A stretch of 64,000 bases of DNA from Dasypus novemcinctus (GCF_030445035.2 NC_080673.1:39428365-39492364); one strand, 5' to 3'. Positions 23,509-35,689 are shown, counted from the stretch's first letter. A program made the numbers and translations. The notes: generated by a model from the sequence alone, not told the origin.

Positions 23509-23535
23509 CCTACAGAGTGAAAAAGGTTCAAATGA
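23509..23535 (-). other. TLR2: TLR2 coding-exon splice acceptor
   Basis: On the minus strand a pyrimidine-rich run ending CACTCTGTAG precedes GTTGAATCACTGG. AG occupies 23511-23510, so the exon begins at 23509, 16 bases before the ATG. This matches the usual mammalian arrangement in which the coding exon follows non-coding 5' exons. Confidence 0.85.
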
Positions 23536-24375
23536 GTGACAGTATTTGACAGCATATCATAATTCTGATTCTTGAGAAACATTTTACAAGACCCTCTCCC
23601 CCCATCCCCACCCCACACACAGTTACCAGGAAATAACAGAAAAAGAAATGGAATGTGTGAATGGGGATAAAAAAGCAAATTCCCTCATACATCTGGTGAC
23701 ACTGAAACAGAGATATGCCACTGTGCAATTCGCCACTGTGCAATGACTTAAAAGCATAATAACATAAGGGGCTCAATAAACATGGTTTGGAACGAATGTA
23801 TGAACAGGGAATGGTCAAGCAAGCAATTTAAGAAATATTCTAGGCTTAACCCTTTGGATTTAAATTTACCTTTTCCTGTACTTCAAAATTGCTTATATTT
23901 GAGCATTCCCCTTCCCTGCCTCAATGCTCCCTCGACTCCCAGAGATCTCACAGAGCCAAACCCTGGCTCTCATTTGACAGCTATTTACTGAATGTGTTTC
24001 CAAGAGTAGCATACTGTTTGACCAAAAAAAAAAAAAAAAGTCCATGCCCATCAACCCTGCCTTAGACCTACCACTGTGCTCGTGTTCAAGTGACAGAACC
24101 TTGGTAATCTCCCATCTGACTAAGGAGTAACAGCTGGGGCAGGGCAGGACGAATGCTGGGAGCCCCATGCAGAGCAAGGTGATTTGGTAGACTGAGGTAC
24201 AGTCAGACCATCAGAACTCTGTCTTCCTTGGAGCTGCAAAGAAGTTAGTGCAAAAAGCAAAGCTTAAGTATCTTTTCTTAAGCTGTTCGATGAATGCGGG
24301 GGTATCAAACTGGCTGCACCACAACTGTTTATTTTCAACCGCAAACACAACACCTTTCTCTTTGTGTTATATCCT
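23512..24375 (-). other. TLR2: TLR2 5' intron, repeat-poor part
   Basis: Non-coding sequence between the acceptor and the first repeats. I could not identify a second non-coding exon. An A-run lies at 24024-24040. Confidence 0.5.
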
Positions 24376-24377
24376 TC

Positions 24378-24555
24378 CTTTTTTTTTTTTTAAAGATTTT
24401 ATTTATTTATTTAGATGATGCAACAAAAGGAGACACAGATTTCCGGTGCCGCTGACAAGAATACAAGCAGGCACAGAAGAACACACAGTGAATGGTCACA
24501 GAGAGCAGACAACCGGGGAATGGGGAAAGGAGAGAGTAGTAAATAAAAAAGAAAT
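24378..24555 (+). mobile_element. DAS-type SINE fragment with inverted tail
   Basis: The plus-strand 3' half (from about 24413: GATGATGCAACAAAAGGAGA, matching the SINE at 43506) is preceded directly by T-run-AAAGATTTTATTTATTTATTT, which is the reverse complement of the same SINE's 3' tail. The result is an antisense tail joined to a sense half. Confidence 0.7.
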
Positions 24556-24649
24556 CATAAAAAAAAGTTTCTCCTTTATTCTACTAATAATAATGGTGAT
24601 TAACCATTATTGATGAACTTCAGAGTATTAGACAACCTTGAATTTTCAG

Positions 24650-27565
24650 AATAAACCTAACTGTCTGTATGTATTATCCTTTCCTATATTGCTGGATTTC
24701 ACTTTGTAATTCTTTGTATAGAATTTTTGCATCCATATTTACAAGTGAAATTGCCCTGTAAATTTCCTTTTTTTGTAATGTTCTCATCTGGTTTTGCCAA
24801 CAAAGTTACAATGACCTCATAAAATGAGTTTTTCTTGTTTCCTGAAGAGTCTGTACAAAATTGGCGTTCATTTTCTCCTTAAATTATTGATAGAATTCAC
24901 CAGTAACACTATCTGAGCCTATAGTTTTTGTTGTTGTTTGTTTTGTTTTGTTTTTGTGGAATAGATTAAATTTCTTTAACAGCTACAGACCTATTCAGAT
25001 TTTCTTTTCTTTTGTCACAGTTTTAGTAAGTTAAGGATATTTATCACTTTATTCTAAATTTTCAAACGTATTGACCTAGTTATCCTCTCATTTTAGTCTG
25101 CAGGACCTAAAACAAGGTTCTTATTTTATTCCTTCAATGAGCTATTTGTACCTACTTTTTTCTTGATTGTCTTGCCAGCAGTTTATCATTTTTATTAGAT
25201 TTTTCATGAAACCAACTCTGACTTTATAGATTCTCTATTTTTATTGCATTATCTTCTACTCTCATATTAGTATTTCCTTCCTTATGCTTTCTTTTGCTAA
25301 TTTCTTGAGATGAATATTTTCTAATTTTCAGTTTTTTTTTGTAATATATGCATTTAAGGCTATAAATTTCCATCTAAGCACTCATTAAGCTGCATCTGAC
25401 AAATATTTTATGTAGTTTTTTCATTATAATTCAGTTTAAGATATCTCCTAATTTCCAAACCAGTTTTTAAAAATTCCTTTATTGTGGGTGGGTTGTGGGG
25501 TTCAGGTGGTTATCCATTATCTGCAGGGTGGGGGGCAGGGAAAGCGAGACATGGCTGCTATGTGAGAGGAGGTGTTGGTCTGATATCCCACCTCCCAATC
25601 GCCATGTTGGTTGACCCCCTGCTCTTGCTCACTCTCTATTTTGTCCTTACCAGTACCCTTAGGATAACAAGAGAAGACACTATTTCCCTCTGGCATGCCC
25701 TGGGCTTAGTAGAGACCTGATTCATTTTTGACTCACAGGTTATTTAGAAATGTATTTATTAATATCCAAATATATAAGAATTTTCTAGGTTTTATTGTCG
25801 CTGCTGTTATTGTCTTCTATCTTAATTGCATTGTGGTAAAAAAAAAATACTCTGTACGATTTACAACTTTCAAAATGTGTTGCAATCTGCTTTATGGCCT
25901 AGTACATGATCCAATTTTATGTATAGTCTATGACTCCAGCAGCTATTGGAAGCCTCTATAGGCTCATATATCAACTACAGTAATCATGCTCAGATTTTCT
26001 TTATTCTTACTGATATTTTGTCTTTTTATTTTTATCAGTTACTAACAGAGGTATGATAAAATCCACCATCATGGTTGTGGATAGTCTGTGTCTCTCTATG
26101 CACGTTTATGCCATATTATGGATGCTAATAATTGTAGAACTTTTACCTCTCCTTGGTGAACCTATTATCCTAGTGAAATGTTTTTAGTCATCTCTTATAA
26201 TGTTTTTGTTTTAATGTCTATTTTGTCTGATATTAATATAACCACACAGCTTTCACTTGATTAGTGATTATATCCTTTTACTTTAAAACTTTTAGTTTCC
26301 TTAAGAGATGTGTCTCTTGTAAAAAAGCATATGGTTGTTTTGTGGGTTTTTATATCCAATCTGATAGGTAAAGAATTTAATCATTTTCATATAATATAAA
26401 TATTGATATAGTGGGGCTTAAAACCACTGTAATACATACTTGTCCCACAGGTTTTATGCTCTCTTGTCTCTCATTTCTGGCTTTCTTTTAAATTTTTGGA
26501 TTTTTTTTAACATTGCAGTTTTCTTCTGTTTGGAAGTTATACATTGTTCCACTATTCTTTTATAGTTAACTAAGAGATTACAATGTGAATCCTTGTGACC
26601 ATCTGATGTTAACAGATATTTTCACCCTCTTCCTGGGACAACACAAAGACTTGGAACACTTTAAATCCATTTACTACCCTTCTGCATCATATATGGTCAC
26701 GTGATAATTACATTTACTTTACATAAGTCATTTTTATTATAATTTTTAGAGTCATTTTTCTTTTTGATTAACCTACATATTCACCATTTCCTTTGTTTTT
26801 CATTTCTTTCTGCCTCTCTACCTTCCATTTGGGATCATATATATATTTCTCCTTGAAGAATAGCATTTATTTAGTATTTCCTTTAGTGAAGGTTTGCTAG
26901 TGATGAATTATTTCAATTTCTGTTTTTCTGAATTTTTAAAAAATTTCATCTTCAATTCTGAAGGATATTATCATACAGATTCCTAGGTTGGCAGTTATTT
27001 TCTCTCAGCACACTGAAAATATAATTCTTCTATCTTTGGGCTTTTGTTTCCGTCACAAAGTCTGCTATCAGTTTAAATGTGACTTTTCTGGAAGGTAATT
27101 TCTATATTTTTATCTAATGTTTTTAAGGTTTTTTTCTGTTGGTTTTGATCTTCTGAAATTTTACTTTAATATGTCTACATGTAGATTTGTTTTATCCTGC
27201 TTAGACTTTGTTGGGATTCTTGAGACCATGGATTAATGTTTTTCATTATCCATTATCTCTCTCCTCTCCCTCTGGGGCTCCAAGTAAATGTATGTTAGAC
27301 CTCATCACTGTATCTTCTATGTCTTTTTCTCTTTTATTTTTTCCTTCCTTTTGTCTCTTCAAACTTCATTTTAAATTTTTTATTCTTATTTTCTTCTGAT
27401 ATAGCTTCCAGTTTATTGTTCTGTCTTCTCCAGTGTTTAATCTCCCATTAAACATATCCAGTGATTTTTAAATTTTTGCTTATTGCATTTTTCACCTCTA
27501 CAATTTCTATTTTTTTTTAACAGCTTCCATGTCATTTTTTAGGGTTGACAAATCTCTTCCAAATT
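24650..27565 (-). mobile_element. Old LINE-1 ORF2/ORF1 region, antisense
   Basis: Diverged minus-strand L1 covering the RT region (about 24650-25480), the endonuclease region (about 25740-26400) and ORF1-like sequence (about 26880-27560). No frame is open. It is interrupted by a foreign block at 25485-25728. Confidence 0.7.
25485..25728. other. Unclassified ~240-bp block inside the L1
   Basis: GC-richer than its flanks (GGGTGGGTTGTGGGG, then CCACCTCCCAATCGCCATG). L1-like sequence ends just before and resumes just after. I do not recognise the family. Confidence 0.4.
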
Positions 27566-27569
27566 TCTC

Positions 27570-28395
27570 AATCATGTCTCTTATTTTCTCAAACATAGTA
27601 AGCACAGTCTTTTGAAGAACAGTATCTGATAGGCTGAACAACATTTTTGGCATGATAAAATATAGGAAGATAAAGGTTAAGGTCTGGTGTAGCCATGGAT
27701 GAGGTTCTGAAAGAATGCATCTTGGATAAGGTTAAACTAGGTGAAAGCCAATCCTCACATAGATTGAAGTACAGCTTTAAGTTATCTGGGTGGCTCAAAG
27801 AGTCTCAGTCTCTGAAGATGGAATAAGGTGACTCTGGAATACTAGTGCTCACATGTACCTTGGGTTAGTTCATACAAATAGTACATGGTACATAATGCAT
27901 GGTGAGTTTTCTACAAATAATAATTATTGATGTTGATAAAACTACAGTTACCAACTTGACACTTAAAATCAGAGTTCCTTCCCTCTTTCTCTCCCCACTC
28001 CCATAGGACACAGTAGCAAAGAGTAGAAAACTCAAAATAAGACACTTGAGAAAGGGAAGGATGGGTGTTAACCATATCTATGGTGGTGTAGACAAAGTAT
28101 AATAATTATCTGTTTGAAGACCTCCAAGATCAAGAAGAGGATCAGGAGAAGATGGAAATATGGAGAAGGCATTTGAGGCTACTTTTACCATGGTGACATT
28201 TGCTGGTCCAGAAGAGAAAGTTGATGTCTTGTGGCCACAGTGAAACCCTGACCTTCCTTTAAGGCTGGAGTTACAATGGCTGGATGTGGCAGGAGTAGAA
28301 GAAGCCTCAAGTCTTAATGTGTGGTAGAGAAACTGGAAGTGAACTCTCCACAAAGCCACGTGCTGAGGAAAGACTATATATTACGTGAACAGGAA
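27570..28395. other. TLR2 intron sequence, no gene seen
   Basis: No recognisable element or exon. The open frame at 28359-28078 lacks any known motif. Confidence 0.45.
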
Positions 28396-28399
28396 CTCA

Positions 28400-29185
28400 A
28401 AAATGATCTGTGCTCTGGCTGAGAATTCAACCAGAAAGAAGCAAGCTTACTACTAGTAATCACTTGCAAGAAATTAGAAAGCCATGCCTGCAACACATGT
28501 TGATGTGAAACCAAACTTCAAATGTTATCATTGAGAATTTTTCAGAACTGAAGCAGCACAAAAGTTCCCAGATTGTAAATGTATACTGAATCCCAAGCAA
28601 AAAGATTAAAAATGTCTCACCTTGCCAGATTGTAGTAAATATGCAGAATATGAAGGACAAAAAGAAAAAAATTAAAGACATCAGAGAAAGAGCAAATTAC
28701 CTACAAAAGTGGGATAGACTATTAGCTGACATCTTCACATCAACATCAAAAGACGCCAGGAAACAATGGAGTAATATACTCCAAGGACTGAGGCAAAGTA
28801 CCTGTCAGTCTAGAAGTCTCTATCCTGTCAAATAAGGGTAAAGGTGAGAGAGACATTATCAGACATTGAAAAACTAAAAAAAAAAAAAGATTTTTTATCC
28901 ATAAACACTAATTGAAACAGGTAGCCACAAATATATGTTCTTCAACAAGATAGAAAATGAATCATGTTAAGAGTAGGCCACAAGAAGCAACTGGCTTTTC
29001 TAAAATATTAACAGGTAAAAAAGACTGGTATAATGGACATCATATCTCACAGAGCACTCAGCAACTCAGATGTACCTTTTAGATATGAGAAGAAAGTAAA
29101 ATTTCAAATACACTGGGGGAAAAAAAACAATTTCTAGAAGCAAGCCTACTATTTGAGAGAAGCAAATACAATGGCTTTATATTTA
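28400..29185 (+). mobile_element. L1/HAL1-type ORF1 relic, plus strand
   Basis: The frame at 28641-28835 resembles the L1 ORF1 C-terminal domain: SKDARKQWSNILQGLR followed by SRSLYPVK. Flanking A-rich plus-strand sequence is also ORF1/inter-ORF-like. I cannot separate L1 from half-L1 (HAL1). Confidence 0.6.
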
Positions 29186-29190
29186 GTAGA

Positions 29191-29540
29191 AGATCTTTAT
29201 GAGATGGGAAGCGGCTGTGGCTCAATCAGTTGGGCTCCCATCTACCATATGGGAGGCCCTGGGTTCGTGTCCTGGGGCCTCCTTGTGAAGGCAGGCTCAC
29301 CTGCAAGCGCTGCAGAGAGCCTACTCAGCAAGGTAACCCAGTGAAAAATGGGAGACAAGCAAAAACAGAGCAGCGAGTGGACACAGAGAGCAGACAGCAA
29401 GCAAGCCACAAGGGGGGAGGGGACACAAAATAAATAAATACAGACACAAAAGAATGCACAGCCAATGAACACAGCATGCAAAAAGCCACAAAGGGGGTTG
29501 GGATAAAAAAAAATTTTTAAAAAGAGAGATCTTTATGAGA
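29191..29540 (+). mobile_element. tRNA-derived SINE with 14-bp target duplication
   Basis: The direct repeat AGATCTTTATGAGA at 29191-29204 and 29527-29540 flanks a tRNA-like head (GGAAGCGGCTGTGGCTCAAT, box B-like GGGTTCGTGTCC) and a body with two similar A-rich, ACAGAGAGCAGACAGCAAGC-type segments. Confidence 0.88.
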
Positions 29541-30185
29541 AAGTACACCTAGGATGCCATAAACAATTAAGTCATGTTCGATGACTAAAATCAAAAGTTT
29601 TTTAACCAAATAAGCCAAAGTATTAAAGAAAATAGTACAAAAATAAACTGATAGCTTAGAAACTTAGGAAAATATGCTAACGCTAATGATCATAATATGA
29701 AAGATGCATACATTCTTTGCTTAAACAAGAAGAAACTTAAAATACTGGAGTGAAAATCATTTTTTCAAATAGGCAAGATGTTTATTGTTGCCCTTGTTTA
29801 GCTCTCTCCTTTCAGATCTGGCCACCCTATTTTCCAGTTGCTCCTTGGTAAAGATCTGAGCTAGTAACGGTGCTTTTAGAATGTTCTACAAGATTAGTCA
29901 TCTCAGCTGAGTTGTTTGCCCGGGAACAATTTCTCTCTTTTTTAAATGTTACTTTAACAGGAAAAAACACTTTCCTGGTTTGCGTCTAAGTTCTAAAAAC
30001 ACAAGTTCTCGTTTATAAAAATTGAACAAGTTCCAAGGGGAACTCCAGAGCATTCTTATTTAAAGAAACTGATTAGTGTCTGCTTAAATGCTATAAATTC
30101 TTTTCTTTTTTTTCAACAGTTATCTGTTCTTCCAAGATGATAATGCTAACGGTCACAGGAAAATTAATTTCTAATCAGAGACACA
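29541..30185. other. TLR2 intron sequence, no gene seen
   Basis: AT-rich sequence between the SINE and the CpG island. No exon recognised. Confidence 0.45.
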
Positions 30186-30732
30186 ACCGCCTGCCGGAGG
30201 CACAGGTTCCACCCCACCTGCTCCTCGAGAGCCTTTCCAGACCCCGGCCAGCCCCGCTCCGAGGGCGGGGGTCGCGGCGGCGGCGAAGGCGCGCGGCGCC
30301 CCGGGCGGGAGGCGGCGCTTCCCGGAGCCCCCCGCCGCCGCCAGCCGGGAGGAAGCGCTCCGCGGCGCCAGGGCCACCGAGGCTGGCGGCGTTCGTCCCC
30401 TCCTCTCGTTCAGCAGGAGGTGGGTTTACTCTCTGCGCCCTCTCCCTTTCCGGGCGTCCGCTGCTTCTCCCGCGGGCCGACGGCAGCGCGGCCCCCCCCT
30501 GGTCTCCACACTCCCGCGCAGGGGGCGCGCGGAAGCGTGGAGACGCTGCTGGAGGGGGCGCCCTCCCTGCCCGCACACCTTTCCGCCGGGACCTGAGGCC
30601 GGGGTCCAGTGCGCCCTGAGCCGGAACCCGGGATCCCCGGCGCTCCCCTCCCGGCCGCGGCACCCCCCGCCCCGGCCCGCACGACCCGGGTAGGGCTGCG
30701 GGGCAGGGGCGCGAGGGAAGGGCGCGACGTAC

Positions 30733-31010
30733 CTGGGGAGGACGCGGCGCCGCGCCAGGCCGCGCCTTTCTGACTCGGTGGGGCCGGCCCCGGAGGCCGC
30801 TGTGGGCCCACCGAGGACAGGGAAGCGAGTGAAGGGGACAGTCCTCCCGGCGGGCGTCCCCTTCTCCACGGTCCACGGTTGCGGGAACTGCCCGTTGCGC
30901 TCAGAGGGAGGCGATGCCCAAACCTACTCCTCCGTCCCAGTGCCAGGCGGCAGTGCGCAGGGCACGCCGCGGCCGCCCCCACCCCGGCGGGATCCGTCAG
31001 GTGACCGAGC
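30733..31010 (-). other. TLR2: Candidate TLR2 non-coding exon 1
   Basis: The minus strand reads CCTCCCCAG/GTACGT with GT at 30732-30731, close to the ideal donor, so an exon would end at 30733. The start near 31010 is estimated from the CCAAT box at 31089-31085. It would splice to the acceptor at 23511-23510, possibly through another short exon. Exon status is inferred. Confidence 0.5.
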
Positions 31011-31084
31011 TGCGGCCGGCCGGAGGCGGGCCCGGGCATCGGCCCCGTGGGTCCTGCCCCGACCCTGCCCTGTGCCCGGCCGAG

Positions 31085-31089
31085 ATTGG
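31085..31089 (-). promoter_or_regulatory. TLR2: CCAAT box
   Basis: CCAAT on the minus strand (ATTGG on plus) within GCGGCCAATCTC. It lies about 350 bases upstream of the candidate exon 1 donor and could bind NF-Y. Confidence 0.5.
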
Positions 31090-31167
31090 CCGCGAGTCGG
31101 AGGGGGGCGGTGGGACCGAGCGGGGCGCGCCGGACGGCGGGGGAGGGGGAGGGGAGAGCCCAGCTGT

Positions 31168-31177
31168 GGGACTTCCC
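31168..31177 (-). promoter_or_regulatory. TLR2: NF-kappaB-type site
   Basis: GGGACTTCCC fits the GGGRNNYYCC consensus at every position. It lies upstream of the CCAAT box in the TLR2 direction. TLR2 expression is known to respond to NF-kappaB in other mammals; use of this copy is inferred. Confidence 0.55.
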
Positions 31178-31240
31178 TCGTGGCATTGTCCGAAGCGCAG
31201 AGGCAGATTTGGCAGCCAAAGAGATGGCAGGGTGACCAGC

Positions 31241-33000
31241 CAAATGTTTTCTTGAAGATTGGGGCATCCGGTCTCCACTTCAGCACTCCGGACTCTTCTC
31301 TGTCCTTTAAAATTCCACTCCTGACTCTTCTCTGTCCTTGAAAGCCACACTCCGGCCAGTGAATCGTGTTTCTCATTACCTTTTCCCTTTTTCAATACCT
31401 TTTTCACCTGCCAGTGTACTCCTGGGTCCATTTCCACGAATCAGTCTGTACTTTCCTGCATTAAAATAGCTAATGACTATCCAGACCCGCGACAGCAAGA
31501 TTTTGCCTCATAGGGCAGATAAGGACAGCACCAGATTTCCCTCCCCCCACCCCCCCCCCCGCCCCGATTCTGTTTGATTTCTATAACTGACAACTTCTAA
31601 GGTAAAGACATTATTGTATTTGAGCATCAGTAAGTTATCTGAGTAAGGTGTCAGTGTGTTTTCAATGGCATAGTTCCTAAGGAGGTTGAAGAGCTAGAAA
31701 AGTTAGATGCTATGTCAAACTTTTTAACAGGAAAAAACAAACAATATAACATTAAAATGGATTAATCAGTCTGAGGAAGAAGTAATAGAAAACGAAGTTA
31801 GCCCTGACATCACAAAGGTGGTGGTAATAGTGGGAGAGGTTCAAGTAAAGAACGAGGAAATAGAAAAATTACAAGGCTCCAAAGGAGAAGTCATAAAAAT
31901 TTATTCGAAGTAAGTTAGCCCTCTAACACCAAACTCTTTACTGGTCACATTTACAAGGTCCTGGGTTCAATCCTCCGTAATTCCTAAAACAAAACAAAAC
32001 TGCTTACCATAACCTGGTCTCTCTAAACCTTTCCTTTTCTCTAGAGAATAGCACTCACTGAAAGGAAAGTCCCTATAACACAACCGAAGCTATATTGTCA
32101 ATCATCAAATCCATGGTCAGGGGTACAGTTTGGTTTCTCAAGGCTCACAAGGGCTGTCTCTAGCACCGGCATGGCTCTCACAATGAAGAGCTTGGGGTTC
32201 CCATTTGTATTAATATCTATGTCAGTGAACCCTAAGCCTCCTCTTGCCTCATCCTATTTCTGGTTCTCCAAGTAACTCCCAAGGTAGTCAAATCAGTTTT
32301 TTGAAACTAGTTTATCTTAAGCAGTGAGGAATATTTATAAGGAAAATAAACTAACTTTTAATAATATTTTTATATCTACACTTACATTTGTCAACATATT
32401 CAGATATGAGGCCAAGGAAACATTCTTGCTCCTCTTTTAACCTGTGAGGAAATGTCATGACAAACGTAAACAACAAATTGGAATTTGAAACCAGATTTTT
32501 ACCCTAAATCCAGGGCTCTTTGCCTTAACCTAATCCATGTCCCTAATTCTTTTTGAAAGTTCAAACATCCTGAAAGCTTAATTGATAGAAATGAATGTGA
32601 AACTGAGCGGATCGACTTTTATACTTTGTGGGTCCTGATTTTCCATATATTTTACTGACTGTATTGATATTTCTCTCTGACTCTGACAGTTTCAGCTCTC
32701 CAGCTGCCTGAAAAGACTTTCTTTTTATTAATCCGAACTCTATTTCTCTTTCATGTGATTCCACAGACGCTTGAAAAACTTTCCTTCCATTTTTTTCCCG
32801 TCACTGAAAACCTCCATTCTTTCCTTTATATCTTCTTTAGTTTAACAGCCTACTTCAACTTTGATGTTATTGCTTTGAAACCCTGAAGTCAGTTATAATA
32901 TTCTGGCAAAGTCACCTAGGAACAGTGATTTACCCACATATTATTTTCAGTGTAAGTGATATATACTCAGGTATAGATAGTCGTTTTATTTGTTCAGTTC
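31241..33000. other. TLR2 upstream flank, no gene seen
   Basis: A poly(C) run lies at about 31542-31563. A possible 5'-truncated tRNA-SINE end (GGTCCTGGGTTCAATCC then AAACAAAACAAAAC) lies at 31950-32000. Otherwise I see nothing. Confidence 0.45.
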
Positions 33001-33185
33001 TTCACAGTTTTCAGAGCACTTTTATAGATATTTCCTCATCCAGTCCTCACAATACCACATCAAATAAATAATCCTTCAGTTGAAGTGATTTCAGAATTTG
33101 CCCGGAGGAATTCAGTGTACAGCTATCAAGTAGCAAATCCCAGGATCAACTCTAAACCTGACTCCTTTCAGTATAAGACCCCCTC
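33000..33185 (-). mobile_element. MIR fragment
   Basis: Diverged antisense MIR-like pattern: TTTCCTCATCCAGTCCTCAC, then GAATTTGCCCGGAGG. Old element. Confidence 0.5.
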
Positions 33186-34449
33186 CCACTCCCTAAAAAA
33201 ACATTTTTAAAAGAAAGGTTAGGAAATGACGTAGAATATGTAAAGGTATTTGGAAAAAGTTACCTCTCATGATATGTATTCATATTTTGGGACATCTGAT
33301 CAAAATTCTAAAAGTTTTTCAAAAACACAAACTTTTTTCACGTAAAGTATTTTAAATATTTTGTGATAAGTAAAGCAAAAAGAAATTTATCAGTCAAAAA
33401 TCACTTACCAAAAACCCACCATAAACCCTGCCCTGTTTTACATATCTTTGTGAACAAGAGCTCCTTCTTTAAAATGTTTCTACTCAACAGATTTCAGAAA
33501 TATCTATAATTTTTGAAGGAGTGTTAATACTACCTATACAAAATAATAATGGTAAAATTCTAAATTCACATAGAACCTGAGACTTTCATTTATAGAATTT
33601 TCCCTTTAAAATTCAGAATTCTTTAATTCAAACACTTCTAGCCTTCATCAGTAGGTCTTGGTGTTCATTATCTTCTGCAGTTTACAGAACCACTAGGGAA
33701 TGGCTTTTTTCTCAATGGGTCCCAGAAGAATGAGAATGGCAACATCATTTTCTCATCAAAGAGACGAAAATGGGAGAAATCTAGCTCATACTTGCACCAC
33801 TCACTCTTCACAAAGTTTTCTGAAAGCACAAAGACAGTTTTGTGACTCTTCTCAATGGAGTCAATGATATTGTCAATGATCCATTTCCCGGGAATAAAGT
33901 CCCGCTTATGAAGACACAACCTAAAGTGGGGTTGAAGTTCTCCAGCTCCTGGGCCATGAGGTTCTCCACTCAGTAGGAATCCCTTTCACTCTAAGTAACA
34001 AAGGCATCATAGCTGATGGCCCTTTGGGGAGCTTTCCTGGGCTTCCTTTTGGCCTGGAACCAAGCCTTTCGCAGTCCATGGAAACGGTGGCAAAGAGCCC
34101 CAGTGAGCAGGAGCAGCAGGGAGAGGGTGCAGCACACAGCAGACACCAGAGCCGTCCTGTGGCATTCGGAGACCGAGAGGTGCGTGACCTGAATGCGCTG
34201 GCCCCGTATGTAGGATGGCGAGTCACACAGGTCGACCAGGATGTCAGCCAGTGCTTCCTGCTCCTAAGTGAAAGACCTTCCAAAGTCTTCAGTTTTTTTA
34301 AAGGAATCATATTGCTCCTTAGAGAAAGTATTTGTTATATTTCTGCTGATTCTCATGACTAGTAACATGGGTAAGAAGGAAGCATCTGGTAGGATCTTCA
34401 ACACATAACTGGACATTTAAATTTTTTTCAGCTATGGCAAAATCAAAGA

Positions 34450-35689
34450 TTATATTACTATCACTTAATACCCACAGGGTGGCTATTATGTAAAAAACTG
34501 AAAATTGTAGTGTTAGGATGCAGAGTAATAGGAACCCTGGGACCTTGTGTTAGGAATGTAAAATGGTGAAGTCACTATGGGAAACAATATGGCAGTTCCT
34601 CAGAAAGTTAAATATAGAATTACCATATAACCTGGCAATTCCACTTCTAGTTGTATACCCAAAGAATGGGAAAATGGTCTCAACCAGATACTTATACACC
34701 AATATTCAGAGCAGCATTATTCCCAGTAGCCAAAAGGTGGAAACAACCCAAGTGTCCATCAACAAATGAATGGATAAACAAAATGTGGTACATGAAGAAA
34801 TGGAATATTTGGCCATAAGAAACAGTGATGTTCTGAGACATGCTGCGATGTGGAAGAACCTTGAAAACATGAAGTTCAGTGCAATAAGCACAACCAAGTA
34901 CAAATATTGTATGATGTCACCTATAAGAAATGTCTAAAATTAGCAAATCCACAGGGATAGAAAGTTGATTAGAAGTTACCAGGGGATGAGAGGAGGGGGA
35001 AAGGGAGTGTTTGTTTCATGGATATGGAGTGGGTATAAATAATTTTTTAAAATGGTGCAGTCACTGGAAACCAGTTTGATGGTTCCTCAGAAAGGTAAAC
35101 AGAATTATCATGTGACCTGACAATTTCATTTTTAGATATATACCCAAAGTAATTTAAAATAAGGACTTAAGTATTTGTACACCAATGTTCATAGCTGCAT
35201 TATTCACAATAGCTGAAAGGTGAAGGCAACTCTAGTGTCCATCAACAGATGAATGAATAAACAAAATGTGGTATATAATACAATGGATTATTATTCAGCC
35301 TCAAAAAGGACTGAAGTTCTGATACATGCTACAACATGAATGAGCCTTGAAGACATCATGTTGAGTGAAATAAGCCAGACACAATAGGACAAATATTGTA
35401 TGATTTCACTTAGGTGAAATACCTAGAAGAAGCAAATTTATAGAGATACAAAGTAGATTACAATTTACTAACCATGGCATGGGGGTGGAAAAGGAATGAT
35501 TTTATTGCTTAATGGGTGCAGAGTTTCTGTTTGGGGAGATGAAAACATTTTGGTAATGGATGGTGGTGGTGGTAGCACAACATTTGAATGCAATTAATGT
35601 CACTGACTTGTACACATGAAAATGGTTAAAATGGGAAATTTTGTGTTGTATGTTAACATAAATATTTTTAAAAGGTTATATTGCTATCA
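34450..35689 (+). mobile_element. Two L1 3'-end segments in tandem, inside the TLR2 pseudogene
   Basis: Flanked by TTATATTACTATCA (34450-34463) and TTATATTGCTATCA (35676-35689), a 14-bp target duplication with one mismatch taken from TLR2-like sequence. Inside are two L1 C-terminal/3'UTR segments: the shared GTGTCCATCAACARATGAAT block is at 34752 and 35235, 483 bases apart. The two differ enough (about 75% alike by eye) to be different L1 subfamilies. Confidence 0.8.

Larger units (their letters stand above)
30190..31240 (-). promoter_or_regulatory. TLR2: CpG island, probable TLR2 promoter
   Basis: About 1 kb of very GC- and CpG-rich DNA in an otherwise AT-rich region, 7 kb upstream of the TLR2 coding exon. 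It holds many GC boxes (CCCCGCCC type), a minus-strand CCAAT box, a kappaB-type site and a strong minus-strand splice donor. Orientation and location fit a non-TATA TLR2 promoter. Plus-strand transcription is also possible, as CpG islands are often bidirectional. Confidence 0.8.

Noticed and set aside
30137-31376. Long overlapping open frames (up to 285 codons) on both strands
   Set aside because: They lie in the CpG island, where stop codons are rare because of base composition. The products are low-complexity Gly/Ala/Pro/Arg-rich with no domain.
33668-34310. A second functional TIR-domain gene
   Set aside because: The TIR homology is split by frameshifts and deletions, has no start or upstream ectodomain frame, and is interrupted by two transposon insertions.
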